A program made the position numbers and the translations under genes. Positions 1 through 12,809 of a stretch of 64,000 nucleotides of DNA are shown piece after piece. Under the pieces are notes generated by a model that made no database searches, was not told where the DNA came from, and saw only the letters and a program-made list of their open reading frames with translations. The stretch's first letter is position 1. Each line of letters begins with the position of its first letter. Source of the DNA: Vitis vinifera (lineage: Eukaryota > Streptophyta > Magnoliopsida > Vitales > Vitaceae); assembly GCF_030704535.1 (NCBI RefSeq), contig NC_081822.1:4763501-4827500 (forward strand), written 5' to 3'.

Positions 1-925
1 CAAACCCAGAAAGAGAAAGAAAAGAACAAGGTCAGTTAATATGACTCAGTATGTCATCAATAGTAATCAATGAAGCTCCTCTACACAGGTGTAGAATATC
101 CTTAACAGGTTTTCCTTTTTCTTTTTTTCCTGCTAGTAAGATCCTTTACATGTAATTTTAATTTTAGCTCTTTAAATTTCATCTTTTAAATTGGTTTACT
201 GAAAGAGAAACTTGGATTAGTGTGGATCATTTGCATAAAAAGAAATGCAGCATACATCCATGAAGGATTAGATATGAGTACAGATGCAAATCACAATAAG
301 CTGTTCAAATTAAGCTTAAATAAAGAAATTCAAGAAGATGACAATTAGTTCAAGTTGAAGCTGCCAAATGGGGCAAGGAGAGTTACTGAAGTGAGTAAAA
401 GTTAAATTATATGTTTCATTTTAAGAAATGGTTTGTAAAGAATTGGATTGGCAAATGGTGGAAAAACAAATCCTTTAATACCATTATTTAAAGTCTTCCC
501 AACTATTTTTCGGCTGGAAAAACAAATCCCATATACCAATCTATGGTGCATGACTGGTTCTGGTCCGTGTTTTATGCAGTTCAGTGTCTCTTGGGTGGAT
601 AAACAAATCTGACATTAGCCATTGAAGCTTGTGCAAATATAAATTATATAATTAATTTTATATTTGAAAGTCAGGAATCATAGTCAAGTTTGGATTGATA
701 TTGTATTGTCAGGTTACAGCATATCTTCTTTGCAGCATGATTATAATCTATGCGACAAATAATCTTTTTCCTTCGTTTGAAACTACAGAGCTGAAATTCA
801 TGGTTGCTCAAGAAATGGTAGGCTGACAGTTTGCTGGCCCAAATTTATATTTGAAAAGGTCATGCTATAATAAAAACAAGACCCTAAAATGCAATTTTGG
901 TGTTGAAAATGTTTGAAGAAAATAC
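1..925 (-). other. Intron sequence of the TL29 gene, downstream of its ninth exon
   Basis: This stretch follows a clean GT donor at 925-924 on the minus strand that ends the ninth TL29 exon. I searched it by eye for the expected last exon, which in the family encodes roughly 75-80 more residues, and found none. The final exon is therefore most likely beyond position 1. The DNA is AT-rich and I see no other gene in it. Confidence 0.6.
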
Positions 926-3900
926 CTGGCGAGGACCAAAGCCAACAGCTGTGAACTTATCTTTCATTTCCTGGACACTAGCTTTCTCCCACTGGGGAAC
1001 TCTTCCCTCCGGATCTGGCTCCTGAGTGTCAGCTCTCCCAAATTGCTTATCGAACAACCCCCACTGTTAAAACAAAGTACAATTTCACACATACATCTAC
1101 AACTCCATGACTCTTTTATTAAGAGGGGAAAAAAATGATGATCTCTATCAGTAGATATAAAATGTGTAGACCAAACTCATGAACATACATGCAATTTTTA
1201 TGAGATGCTAGCTTCCATTCTCCAGGCCTACTTCATGCACTCACAACTGGTTTGGTTGAGAGAGGAAAAATAGGACCATAAGAAACTCACCATAGCTCAT
1301 AAGTGGGTAGAAAAATATGCTTATACCGCTGGAACGGAAGAAATAACCATACAGGAAGAACATGATCGAAGTTATGTGCATATCATTTTTCTTTTTCTTT
1401 CTTTCTTTTTTTTTTTTTTCTAATAGGAAAGTTACATGCATATCTAATACAACAGTCACTTTCCAGAGTAGTGTTTTCCCCTTGAAATAATCCTTGATCC
1501 ATTAGATTCTTATTCTTCACCAAATCTTTTTCTTCTCACTCATAGTAAAACTTATCTTTGAAAAACCCAAGAAAACATGATAAGGTTTCCAATAAATCGA
1601 ACTCAAAACAGTCTCTTGAAAATTTACACTATTTTAAAAACTCATTATTTTTTTTTTTATAAGTAAAGAGAAGTATATTAAAATGAAAGAGGAAACACCA
1701 AACTAGTGTCCTCTAGGTATACAAAGAGTATACAAAAGCAGCCCCTCGACTCTAAACCAAGGAAGCGAGCCAAAACCCCTACCTATAACTAAAGTCTAGC
1801 CACTCAAAAAAGCTAACCAGAGACCGCGGGCTCAAAACTATAAACACCTTCACTCATGACCACAGATTACATACAAAAGAATGCTTCAACCTTTGGATTG
1901 ACAACACCTCATTCCCAAAAGCCAACGAATTTCTTTCCTTTCAAATTGACCAAAATATACATAAGGGGGCCATTTGCCACGCCTTTTTATGGATTTTCCC
2001 CACAAACGCTCCATGCCACCCCAAGAGAGTTTCCTTAACTGTACCAGAGAGAACCCATTCCACACTAAAGAGAGAAAAAAGAAGATTCCACAATGTCCTC
2101 GTCATAACACAATGGAGTAAAAGATGATCCACCGTTTCTGCTTCAGCAAGACAAAGAAAACACTTATTTGCCAAAGAATAACCCCTCCTCTGAAGTTGGT
2201 CTAAATTTAAGATTTTGCCCCAGGAAGCTTCCCACGCGAAAAAAGCTACCTTTGGAGGCACACTCGCTCTCCAAATACCAACATAAGGGAACATAGCTGA
2301 ACCACCAGGCTCCACATTAGAGTAGAGCGACTTGACTAAGAAAACACCACTTCTATGAACTAGTTATGATGGAAAAAGATTACCAGAACTTAAAACTGAA
2401 CCAGGGACACATACAGAAGGTGACCAAACTTGTGAACAAACCCACCCTTTTGAACTATATGAGTGTGTAAGTATGTCTGATGTTAGAATTATATGCATAT
2501 CACAACACCAATTTAGAAACAAACCTGCCCATTTGAGCCATATGCTGTGTATAATAAATTCCCTTTCTCTTCATTCCCACCACATTTACGTACTGCAGAA
2601 GCTATAAATGTAGACTTTACTGCACTTTGAGCTGCGTCGGATAAAGAAAAACTGAATTTAGGGGCATTATGATTAATTTGTTAAATGCCACATGCAGACT
2701 AAATCAAAACATTCTTTTTCTCAGCATCTAAAATGAATCTGTTATTGTTTTCATAGAAGTAGAAACCAGTCTTCTTGGCATTTCAATCTGATGGTAACTT
2801 GTCGGGTCACTAAGCATAAAAACAAATGTTCAAGTTTTTGTGTGGCCACTTCAGAAAAATGTTGGGAATTTTAGCTTTGTTCTTCTATCCCTCCTAGAAC
2901 CGCAAATTGAGATCCACACTGACTAGTGGCCTTATCATCACTTTTGGTGATACATCTTGCTACACATTGAGAGTACATCTTGTGCATGTGTGTGCAAACT
3001 TGATTTTCATTAAAACACAGTTAATCAAACTGCTAAAGGACGAGTCCCGAGTATTTTAGTGTTGTCCATGTATATAGTCCTGAGTATTAACATGTCTAAC
3101 CTGCATATTGGATGAGATCTGCGAATGATATTGGCCCTCCCTTGGAATATGAATCTATCTCCTTCTTTGATTCCTCTAATAAATTCAAAGCTGCAGAGAG
3201 CCCTTTATTCTCAGGTCTGCTTATCTCTGAACTTCAAGCAAGAAAAATTATGAACAAGAACAAAATCAATGTAGTGGTTGAATGAGAAGAATGCTTTACA
3301 ACTTAAACTCATAAACCAAAATATTTGGAAATTCAAAACGATATGCCTATTCCTTATTGTCCAAATTTTGTGTTAAAAATGCTCACAGGATATGACAAGT
3401 GCATCTGACCTCACTTTAAGCATGTGAAAATACTCTTTTTTCATCTTTTGAGTACCATAAATATTTTAAGGTGTTGCTATATTACCTGAATCGTATCGAT
3501 CCATTTGGGCCTCCAGATTTTGTAGCCTACAAATTTAATCAAGAGCCCATAAGTTTTTTCCATTTGTTGCATACAAAGTAAAAGACTCCAACAGAGTATG
3601 AAGTTTCAGAAAGTTTGTTTTTGGCCTGACCTTATCATAAGTCATGGCATCATTCAGTGCTAAAGTTAGTAGGGATGGGATGATATCAGGATTTCCCTGA
3701 ATATATGCACGATAGAATTAGTGAAAAAATTGCCCCGCCAAGAGTATGATCAATTGAATTTAAGTCTATAAATGAGGCCAAAAAACTAGGTACACCAAAA
3801 TCATTGATATAAACCAGGGCAGAAGAATTTACCTTTATAGCAGTAAAAAGGGTCCCCTTGACATTCGCTGTTAAGGAAATGAAAAAGAAAAAGGAACATT

Positions 3901-5154
3901 CAGTTCTTGTTGAATCTAGGAAGCTTACCAGAGAAGGTGAGGTATTTAGAGAACTTACAACGAAACTCAGAACGTTGTCTGAGTTGTATTAAATCAGCTG
4001 CAGCAGCCATTTCAACAAATGGTCCTGAGCTTGCTAGTAATTCCTAAGGAGTGATTACAGCTGGCAGAAACTCATCATCATATCATTCTAAACCATAGTA
4101 TTATATTCTTCTAGAGGCACTAAACCATAGAAATACATACTTATATAGATCTGCATATGTTCAGAAGCACGTTTAGTAGCAAGCGTATGTCTTGTCCAGA
4201 TTATTGAAAGCCATTTAAATCAGCATTGGTTTTGCCTTGGTTATTGCAAACAGTGCTTATTTGACATAAGGAAGTGAGAGAAATAATAAACCAGAAATAG
4301 TAAGATAAGCAATTTTTTGCAAGTTACACAAAGAGGGAAATGCAGCAGGGACTTAAAAAAGTAGATTGGTGTCAAGCAGAAGAGGCACAAACTACTTACA
4401 GGATTTGCCAACTTAGAGAATTAACATTTCTGATACACCAACTGCATAAACAAATTTCTAATTGACCCTACAAATCCAATTATTATGGAAACACTGATTC
4501 TGTGCCACCATTCATAAAATTTGGGAGGATGGTCAACAGAAACATAGATTTTAACCAAATTTGCAGGCAGGAAATTAGTAGTAATTTTGAGTCATCTTTA
4601 CTATCAACAGCTATTTAAAGCAGTAGAAGACATTGGCATCTGCAGTCTCATAAGAACTGAAATCTATTTTAAAATTTGAGTGTTTTTCTAACTATGGATT
4701 CATGAGACTGCCAAATTAAACCCATCTCTGTTTCAAGGATCATAGTGTTTCGAACCCTTTTTCCCACAACAATAAAATAAAAATTGACAAATCCACAAGT
4801 TGCAGAGTTGGCAATGTTGTATCATGAAACAAGGAAGCACTGGGAAATTGAAGAAAAGGGTTAAGAAGGAGTAGTCTCACCATGCCAAGGGTGGCACCCA
4901 CGCATTTGAGAACGTCCCTCCGACGGAATCCATCCTCATCAGTTCCATTACATTCAATTCGGTTACAACGGATCCTCCCCTGATGTTGCAATTCCAAATT
5001 AATAGTGCTCTAGAATGTTTAAAGTTAAGGAAATCAGAAAAAAAAAAAAATTGAGAAAAATACACACTGCTTGAAGAGAGTGTCTGGGGGTAGAAGATGG
5101 TTGGGGCGCCATTGGAATCAAAGACGGAGCTGTTGATAGGAAGGACACCCCCAT
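926..5154 (-). CDS. TL29: TL29 / APX4, thylakoid lumen ascorbate-peroxidase-like protein (3' partial)
   Basis: Nine exons join in frame: 5154-5068, 5009-4881, 4043-3959, 3867-3833, 3696-3631, 3526-3486, 3231-3101, 2631-2525 and 1063-926. That is 273 codons, with the last exon off the left edge; the family is about 350 residues. The start MGVSFLSTAPS resembles known TL29 starts. A transit peptide is followed by a twin-arginine lumen signal (FRRRDVLK, residues about 57-64) and an AAAAD cleavage region near residue 88. Later family-typical segments are LALNDAMTYDK, KGGPIS, RKCGGNEEKGNLLYTAYGS and DPEGRVPQW. TL29 is known as a lumenal, photosystem II-associated member of the ascorbate peroxidase fold that lacks normal peroxidase activity. 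All introns are GT-AG. A LINE sits in intron 8. The identity is very likely; exact boundaries of the 35- and 41-nt exons deserve a cDNA check. Confidence 0.9.
1648..2350 (-). mobile_element. 5'-truncated LINE (L1-type) 3' end inside TL29 intron 8
   Basis: On the minus strand, positions 2315-1941 read through a zf-RVT (reverse-transcriptase zinc-binding) domain with [34 protein letters not shown] and APLCIFW. Coding similarity extends to about 2350. The element ends in a poly-A tail, seen on the plus strand as the T-run 1648-1658, preceded by a CTTTACTTAT-type terminus shared with the LINEs at 57.3 kb and 63.9 kb. It lies in the same orientation as the gene. I could not find a convincing target duplication, and the left flank of the 5' truncation is approximate. 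Confidence 0.85.
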
Positions 5155-6300
5155 TTCCCTCGAAGTGTGTCCCTTCTTTCACACTTTGTAAACTCGACTC
5201 AACTGGGACTGTTGGGAGGTGGAAAAATACAAATGTTTGCAGCGGGAGGGTGATGGTGTCTTATCCTATCCTCAACTTCTCATGGTATCCTGAAATCTCA
5301 TACCCGCCACGTCCACCCACTCACCCTTTTTCGGACCCACAACAAATGTTATTATTATTAGTCTTTTTATAATTTAAATAAGTTGCATATAAATGTTTTT
5401 TTTTTAATTAAAAAAAAAAAAAGGCCCTACTTTAAAGAAGAAGTCATTCCACTGCTAAAGGATTTTGTATTTTTTAAAGATGAAGGTCATTCTGAATTTG
5501 GTTTTTACTGTGTCTTTTTTGGATAAATCCTTTGGACAACACTTGGAAATGAAATTATTTGATTAAATGGAAAGGATCTGATGGGTTAAAACAATTAAAA
5601 ACAACTAAGATTTTTTAATAGTTAGCTAAAACATTTCAAAGCCAAGTATGGATGATGCTGGGAGGAAGCCCAAGCAAATGCTTAAAAACCAAACGTAGGT
5701 TTTCTCAAGATTATCACTTCCAAGATCAACTTATCCAAATGCCTCCAAGTCCAAACAGAGGACTTGCCTTTAGGGTTTCAGACCCAAGGCTGTCCATATT
5801 TCAAACCATCCATTTTTCATTTTTCATCGCCAGTTGCGCGCCCATGAAACAATTACAGAACAAAAATGTAGACAGAAAATAAAAAAAGGCCAAGGCAAAA
5901 TGAAATGATTCCTTTTTATTTTTGTTTTCAATGACCACCAATAAAATGGTCACATGAAAAGAACACATTATTTCCAACGGCTACCCTCATAGTATCACAT
6001 TGAATTCCCACCAAAGCCCCTCCACCGTCAAACCAACCAACTACCCTCAAGAAATTAATGAGGCCAGATGATAAAACCAGTGGTCTTTTTACCTCCTCTC
6101 TCTTATGCATTCTCCCTTTCATCTACATTTCTATACACCCTCGCCTCAGCTACCTGGACTCAAGATATACACACACTCCGCAGTTGTATCCGCTATAATG
6201 CCACCACTGAAGCTTTCTATAAATAATCAGGAAAGAAAATGTGCCGCAAATCCACCAGCATGGGTATTTCTTTGGAGGACATTGTTCCGCTGCAACTAAT
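5155..6300. other. Intergenic: TL29 promoter side and O-fucosyltransferase 3' side
   Basis: This 1.1-kb gap separates the TL29 start from the stop codon of the upstream gene; both are transcribed leftward. The part next to 5155 should hold the TL29 promoter and leader. The part near 5900-6300 should hold the 3' UTR of the O-fucosyltransferase gene. Short open frames on both strands have no recognisable protein. Confidence 0.6.
5915..5920 (-). terminator. Candidate poly(A) signal of the O-fucosyltransferase gene
   Basis: The minus strand reads AATAAA here, about 380 nt past the TAG stop codon at 6303-6301. The distance suits a plant 3' UTR, but the motif is common in AT-rich DNA. Confidence 0.35.
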
Positions 6301-9300
6301 CTACCTGATAATGATAGAGGTGTTCATATCTGGGGGCTCCTTGTGACATAAACAATCTGGTATAGGGTTCACGTAAAATGCCTCTTCTGAACGAAACCTA
6401 TCCATGCCCTTTGTTCCAGAGATGGGGCCTTTTCTTTTTCTTGGAGACCCTTGCCTGTGCAACCAACATAAAGAAACAAGTACAAACTTAGTGAAAAATT
6501 TTGGCAAATTTACCATACTACATGATCCAGTTATTGGGGGTTCTTCAACAGATTATACAGACCACTTTTGACAGGTATCAAGGGGTAAGGAGGTCAAAAG
6601 AATCTTCTTCCTCTAGTAGCTTAAAGATCAAGGTTCAACCATGTGGGCTGCTATTATTGCAGAAATAAGGATCACTCAAGACTAAGAGAAGTAACCAGAC
6701 CTTCCCAGCTTCCCCTAATCTAAAGTGAAAAGCTCTCATATTTTCCTCTTCAATATCCAAAAATGAACCTACAGATGAATAAGTGGCTTCTGTTCTCAAG
6801 CACCAGAGTGAATGATGCAAAACCCACCATAAGTTCAGTGTGACAAAAGGAAATAACCGATGAAATAAGATGTCATGATCCACTGATTACGAAGGGTGCT
6901 TAGAGAGGCTTCGGTCATCATGGAAATTTACAATAATCTAATTAATCATCTTTGAGTGATATATCTTCCAAGAACTCCAGTGGAGGTCAGGACAGCCTCA
7001 CCCAAGAACAGGCAACTCAAACCAACCCAAAAAGCCTTAATCCCAATGACTCATAATCAGAAATCCCATAGAATGATTCAAGACATAAATGCCCATTTCA
7101 TTACCAAAAAAAAAAATATTGTAGCCCGCCATTATTCATTATGACTATAACAAAGGAATCTTCATGTAGACATACCTTTTTCTGTGCAGTTCCATAATTT
7201 TATTTGATAGGTTTTTGCCTTCTTTCAGGGATCCCCGCTCAATTTTGTCAAACAGATGAACAAGAGCTTTCCTGATGTACAAACCACACAAACAATTTCA
7301 ATATGTAGTGACATTGGGAGCATGATTAGTAAATAGGAAGTTACTAAAATCTGGGATGAGCTCAAAAAACAATCTTGCCTGTCAGGAGAAATTGTTTTCC
7401 TGTGTCCCAAAAAACGACGATGACCCTCAACTGCTCTTGCCATGTTTCCAGAGTACGAAGGAATAAATACATCACTTTCAACTGATACAATATAATCAAG
7501 TGCAGCCATCTGAGATGCATGATTAGCAAACGGTTCAAGCTCATCAATGGATGCCAGTTTTTCCTGAAACCAATCTTAAGATGTGAATCAATATGACAAA
7601 CAACCTCGTTTGTAGCTTTGGACAAGCTAATGTCACTGACGCCAAGGGTTGGCAGAGAAGAAGATAAAAAAATGTGAATCAGTAGGGTAACATCAACTGA
7701 AAACATCTCAAACCAAAATTCCATGTGGATACATGCATACAATGGGCACATGCACATGCAACAGGCACACAGACACATGCACAACCCACCCACACACAGG
7801 CACAAAAGGAAAAAATTTGAGACATACAGAAAGCGTAGATACAAGAAGCAGTCATACATGAAATTTTCACAATTTTAGCTACCAGTATAAAACAAAATCA
7901 GTTGCTTGCTAAATTAGGTTCACTTTATAGATGGTTCTTAATCATAAAGCTGTTTTGCATCCTTAGATATCTAATCTAGACTACATGTGAAGCAAGGGTG
8001 TAGAGATCTCATAGATGTCCATTAACTGTTCAGAGACCTTCTATTTTGGTCATCTAATCTAAGACTTCACATGAGCCAAGGCTGTTGATGGGGTAGATTA
8101 GGATCCCTACCCAATTTTAACTCCCACTTGTTAAACCAGACTTGAGCCCACCACAAATTAGACAGTTTTTCTTTCTTTTTCTTCTTTATAAATATATGCA
8201 AGCAGGAAATATATTAACAGCGCCTAGTAAATGGCCACACCAAGAGTAAATTCAGGTTTAAATCACAAGACACATAAATCCAGTGGCCTAGAAGTAGATC
8301 CAATAACCCAAGTCAGTTAAAATCCAAATCTAGTTATACCTGCAATGTTGGTTATGTATCACTTATAATTGCATGTATTTACACCAGATAACCCGATTAT
8401 TTTGTTACAATAATATATAATGCATACTTAAGATTAGATTTTGATTTATGATGCTAGTCTATTTTCTCATTTATATCAAATTAGATTTTAATTTGAAAGC
8501 ATCATAACAGTATGTTCAATTGACATACCCAGCCCATGGAAAAGTGTAATCTGAAAGGTATAAGAGAGAAAACTGCCTTCTCCAGGTGATAGGAGTCTCA
8601 GCAGGACTTGAACAAGTGATTTCCCAGATAACAGCACTCCTAGGATACATCTGAGCTGCAGTCCACTAGCCTCACTTGCAATTTTTTCCAGTTTTATAAG
8701 TACCAGTTTTAAGCTTGACATCTACTTCACAGTTTTGGTATTCATACAACATCAGTTCCTTGTTTTAACAATGCACTAGCAGATGGCACAAGAAATACAC
8801 ATGGCTCTGTTTAATTAGTTAACTTGGTGACTGCAACCATAGTTTATGATTACTTGAGCATTTATGCAACTAAATTGATAAGATTGTAAACTTTTGGAAT
8901 AAACTTCCATGCCAGATGAATAACTCTGCATACTTTTTAACAATAGTGCTCAATATTCCTCCCAATGTGAGCTCCTTGTAAATTTGAACCTTCACAAGGT
9001 TTGCATTTATGCCTTAAATGATTGCAGATGCTCCCAGGTATTCATTGAGTAACAACAAATCACTAAAAAGAAGATATGAAAGAAAAACTGAAGCATCAAA
9101 AATAACATTAATGAGTGCATACCTTGCTCATTAATATGGGATAACGAGATTGCAAATCTGCCATATGAGAATCACCCCCATATATCTCTCCTGCAGCAAT
9201 ATATATGGGAGTGCTAGATGGGTATCCAAGAGCCATTAGGAAAATTCCAACCTCCTTTGGAGTTAAGGGGCAATACCCTTTGGCTCTCTGTTCCCTGGAA

Positions 9301-12300
9301 TCAATACCCTTTACTTTCCAATATGCTGTGTTTTCTCTACAAGTTAGAAATAAAATAACAATAAAAAGAGTCAGGCAGCATCTCTGATGAAGAACAGTTC
9401 ATGAAATACATGCATGCATGTTGAATGCAAGTAAACCTTTTTCATTATAAATCAAGCCACAGAACATCTCCTACCTGATCATCCTAAGTTCTTCAGCTTC
9501 AGCGGGGGATAAATCATGCGTGCATCCACTAAAAGCCAGCATGTCCTTCTCATATCGTAAATGTAGAGCAATGTAAGGACCATAGGACCTCATTCTATCC
9601 ACCAACAACTGCAAAACCAATGGAACAATAGACTTAAACAATGAATATTGCATTGCCCACAAGAAAGAATAGCCACTTAGAAGTCAAATAACTTATATTT
9701 AATTATTTACTTTTCCCATTGCCTCAATTTGGGGTGCAAAACGGAGGGCTTCATAACAAGCACGGCACCTCAGCTTCTGAATGTCTGGAAGCAAGTTATT
9801 ATTTGCCAGACGAGAATCAGATTTAGCAGCTCTGATAACCTAGGGAAAATGCATTGCATCAGATGATTATATGGACCCAATAAGCAAAACCAGAATGAAA
9901 CATTTCACCAAATATACCTGATAATCAGCCCACATGCTAGCTATCTCATTCTGATAATAATCTATACCAGACCAGCTTCTAAAATGCTTAACTGCTCTAG
10001 GAGCAGTTGCTAGTTCCTTGGGGAGCTTTTTTATGACCTTTACATCATAAGCTAGAGCGCTAATAAAATGATCTTCATCAAAGACATCTGAGAAGTTACT
10101 GTCATTCAAATAGATAAAACAAACTATAGCATCAATTTTTTAGCAACTGGACAGAGATATTAAGCATAAAAACAATGAACAACTGGTACCTAGAGTCTTG
10201 CCAAAATGACCGCTTATCAAGTTCAGGAATTACAAGAGTGGCATTGATGATGCGGGCTACAGCTACCATGTCACATATCTGCCATTCAAAATTGTGGCTG
10301 CTATTCAGCTCCAGATAATAGCCATATGCTTATAATCAGGAAGCATGAAACTGTTCAGGTTTCCAATAGCTTCCTTTCCCAGTTCTATATAATCCCAAAA
10401 TGATAAAGTCCATATAGGTTTAGGTCAAATTAAAAGTGGCCACCCATAAACTCCATTAATTTTCCAGTTTAGCACATATCATAAGCACAGAAAGTTTCTC
10501 AAACCATAACAACAAAAGTGATTGCTGGGATTCAACAACTACAATCAATTAATGATATAATGGAAGAGTAAGGACTCCTAGCTCCCATCATATTCGTTGT
10601 AACAGGTCACTCCACTCAGCTAGAAAAAAAAAAGCAAGAGCAAAATCAAAATGTGTATAAAATAATGACTCTTGATAGGCATATGCCTAAATCAGTAATA
10701 AGAACATGTAAACTAAATCACAGGTATTAACTAATTTCTTCTCCTTCTATAACATAATGCTCCATTTGATTGCCAAAAAGAGAAGATAAACTTGGAGCAG
10801 TGGCTGTTGTATTACAAGTTCCCTTTTCTTTTCCACCAGCCTTTAACAAGCAGACAAAGCATTTAGGGGGCAAAATTCTAATAAGTTGGTATTTAAAATA
10901 GAAGGGGGATAGACAAAATATATAGTTTGAGTAGCTACTAACAAATAAAGATGAGAGGGAGAGAGTACCAACCCCAGCCCGCATTTGATTGAGCCCACCA
11001 TTTGTATGAACGAGCAGGTAACCCTGTGACTCTGCAGGAGCTGAAGAAACAATAGGACAATGGGAAATAAGTACACAGGGATTTCATTATGCACACTTCA
11101 AGTCCCATTTGGATCTAGGAGAAAGGAACAGAGAGGAAAAGTGCTAAAAAAAATACATAAAATAGATTCTTTCTCAAGCTATTTTTAGCATCTTCCTTTC
11201 CTTTCCCTCATCCTTTCCAACACCCAAACAGAGATTAAGGAAAACCATATCTTCCGTACATGTATAGTTTGCACCAGGGTCAACACAGGGCACAAAATCC
11301 CGATTTTGTGGAGGCTTCCATAGCTTGTCCAAATCCAAAATCCCACTTGCACCATCCAACTGTCAAGTCTAAAGGAGTGAAAACATGAAAGATACATGAT
11401 TGCTTTGCATCAACATATACACGTATATCTATGAGACTCAAACCGTAGGACAGTGCAAAAAATCAAACCCATCTTCTCAACAAGCAATGAGTTAAAACAA
11501 CAACCGATCTCACCTCATAACAGTATATGACTAATTTTTTGTTGTTTTTTTTCCCTCTTTTAGGCTTCAACAGGTCATGAAAAGAACCATGGAAAGGAAA
11601 GGAACATGCTGAAATTGGCTTCCAAAAAGATCCATTTTCTCATAATACTCAGCATTTCCTTTCCTTTCCCATATTGTTTTCAAAATCCAAACAAAGCCTA
11701 GACATAAGATTAATGAAATTACCTGTCTATTGGTTACTAAGAAGAAAAATAACGAAAAAAATTACACAAATTTTGTATCTTATTTTGCGACATATTGGTT
11801 TTCAGTGGAGCTTATTAACGCTTTCCATGAATAAAAGATTTAAGTTTGGATATTTTCGTTTCCTTACTTTTCCTACATTTCTTGGCCACCAAACGGATCC
11901 TAAAATATTTTTTTTTTAAAATGGAAAAATGATAGAAACACAAAACCTTGCGAGAAGGCAGTGGAGCTTTTGATAAATGGGGTGGAGCCAACTCTTGAAC
12001 CCATTTTCGCTCGGTGCTCAACCTCTGGAACCCAATTTCATGTTGCTGCAAAAATGAACAACCACAACTTCACCTCAAAATCGATAAACCCTAGCCAAAC
12101 CCACAAATAATAAATAAATTCGAAAAATTAAAAAAAAAAAAAAAGATAATAACAACTTAGAAAATAAATTTTCAAAACTGCTACTGAATATGATGATCCA
12201 AGTTAAATAAAGATAGATAAATTTAAAAAAGAAAAACTAAAAATAAAATAACAAAGAGAAGCAAATTTGCAAATGATTACTAAATACAGTGATATCGTTC

Positions 12301-12809
12301 CAAATAAAGATCAACAGACAATCTTAGAATTAAAAAAAAAAAAAAAATGAATTCCTTATCATAATAAAATATTCAGAGTATAAATGACCCGTTATTTCAA
12401 ATCTTTGGCTGAAATTTTGCCGTCAGAAAATTAGGGAAAATGATAGTATTCTGAGTTTGGAAAGCATAAGGTGAAAAACAAAAATAATAATAATAATAAA
12501 ATGAAAATAAAAATGCTTTAGAAAATCAAAGAAGCATGAGGGAAAAAGAAAACCTAATCAAGATGCAATTCTTGATATCCTAAAGTTGAAAGAAAGAGAA
12601 AGAAGCAATGAAAATGGGGGTAACAGAAAGTGGAGTATAGATGGAGTGACCGTGGGTAGCTTATAGGAGTCGGAGAAGTCCGGGACTTTGGATGAAAGGA
12701 AAATGTGTACGTGTACAGAGAGCAGAGCCACCGCTGCTATCGAACATATGGCCCCTATCAACAACCTCCTCAGCACCACCAATCCCCTCCACCTGCTTCG
12801 TTTCTGCAT
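6301..12809 (-). CDS. Plant O-fucosyltransferase family protein (GDP-fucose protein O-fucosyltransferase fold)
   Basis: Twelve exons splice to 1608 nt, 535 residues: 12809-12651, 12045-11947, 11359-11260, 11040-10973, 10278-10190, 10098-9918, 9839-9711, 9608-9475, 9336-9123, 7563-7379, 7271-7176 and 6454-6301. The start is the ATG of MQKRSRWRG; a basic stretch and one hydrophobic segment (residues about 16-37) predict a type II Golgi membrane protein. Family motifs are [12 protein letters not shown] (about 131-142), the GDP-fucose-binding HLRYEKDM segment, and the C-terminal [20 protein letters not shown] region (about 421-440) ending in KTISPDR. The family is inferred to transfer fucose to protein or glycan substrates; the substrate here is unknown. 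Phase is consistent across all joins. Intron 10 uses a GC donor; the others are GT-AG. No disabling change was seen. Confidence 0.93.
7272..7378 (-). other. GC-AG intron (intron 10 of the O-fucosyltransferase gene)
   Basis: The exon ends ...GACAG and the intron begins GCAAGA, a good GC-donor context. The acceptor is CATCAG at 7277-7272. Using this donor gives the expected residues D-R-K-A-L-V across the joint in frame. Reading straight on instead leaves family similarity and reaches a stop soon after. Confidence 0.8.

Noticed and set aside
5652..5882. Plus-strand 76-residue frame between TL29 and the O-fucosyltransferase gene
   Set aside because: It lies in probable 3' UTR/promoter DNA, ends in low-complexity sequence and resembles nothing known.
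7362..7870. Cysteine-rich minus-strand frames over the O-fucosyltransferase locus
   Set aside because: They read through an intron and a wrong register of exon 10; the cysteines come from the CA-rich tract.
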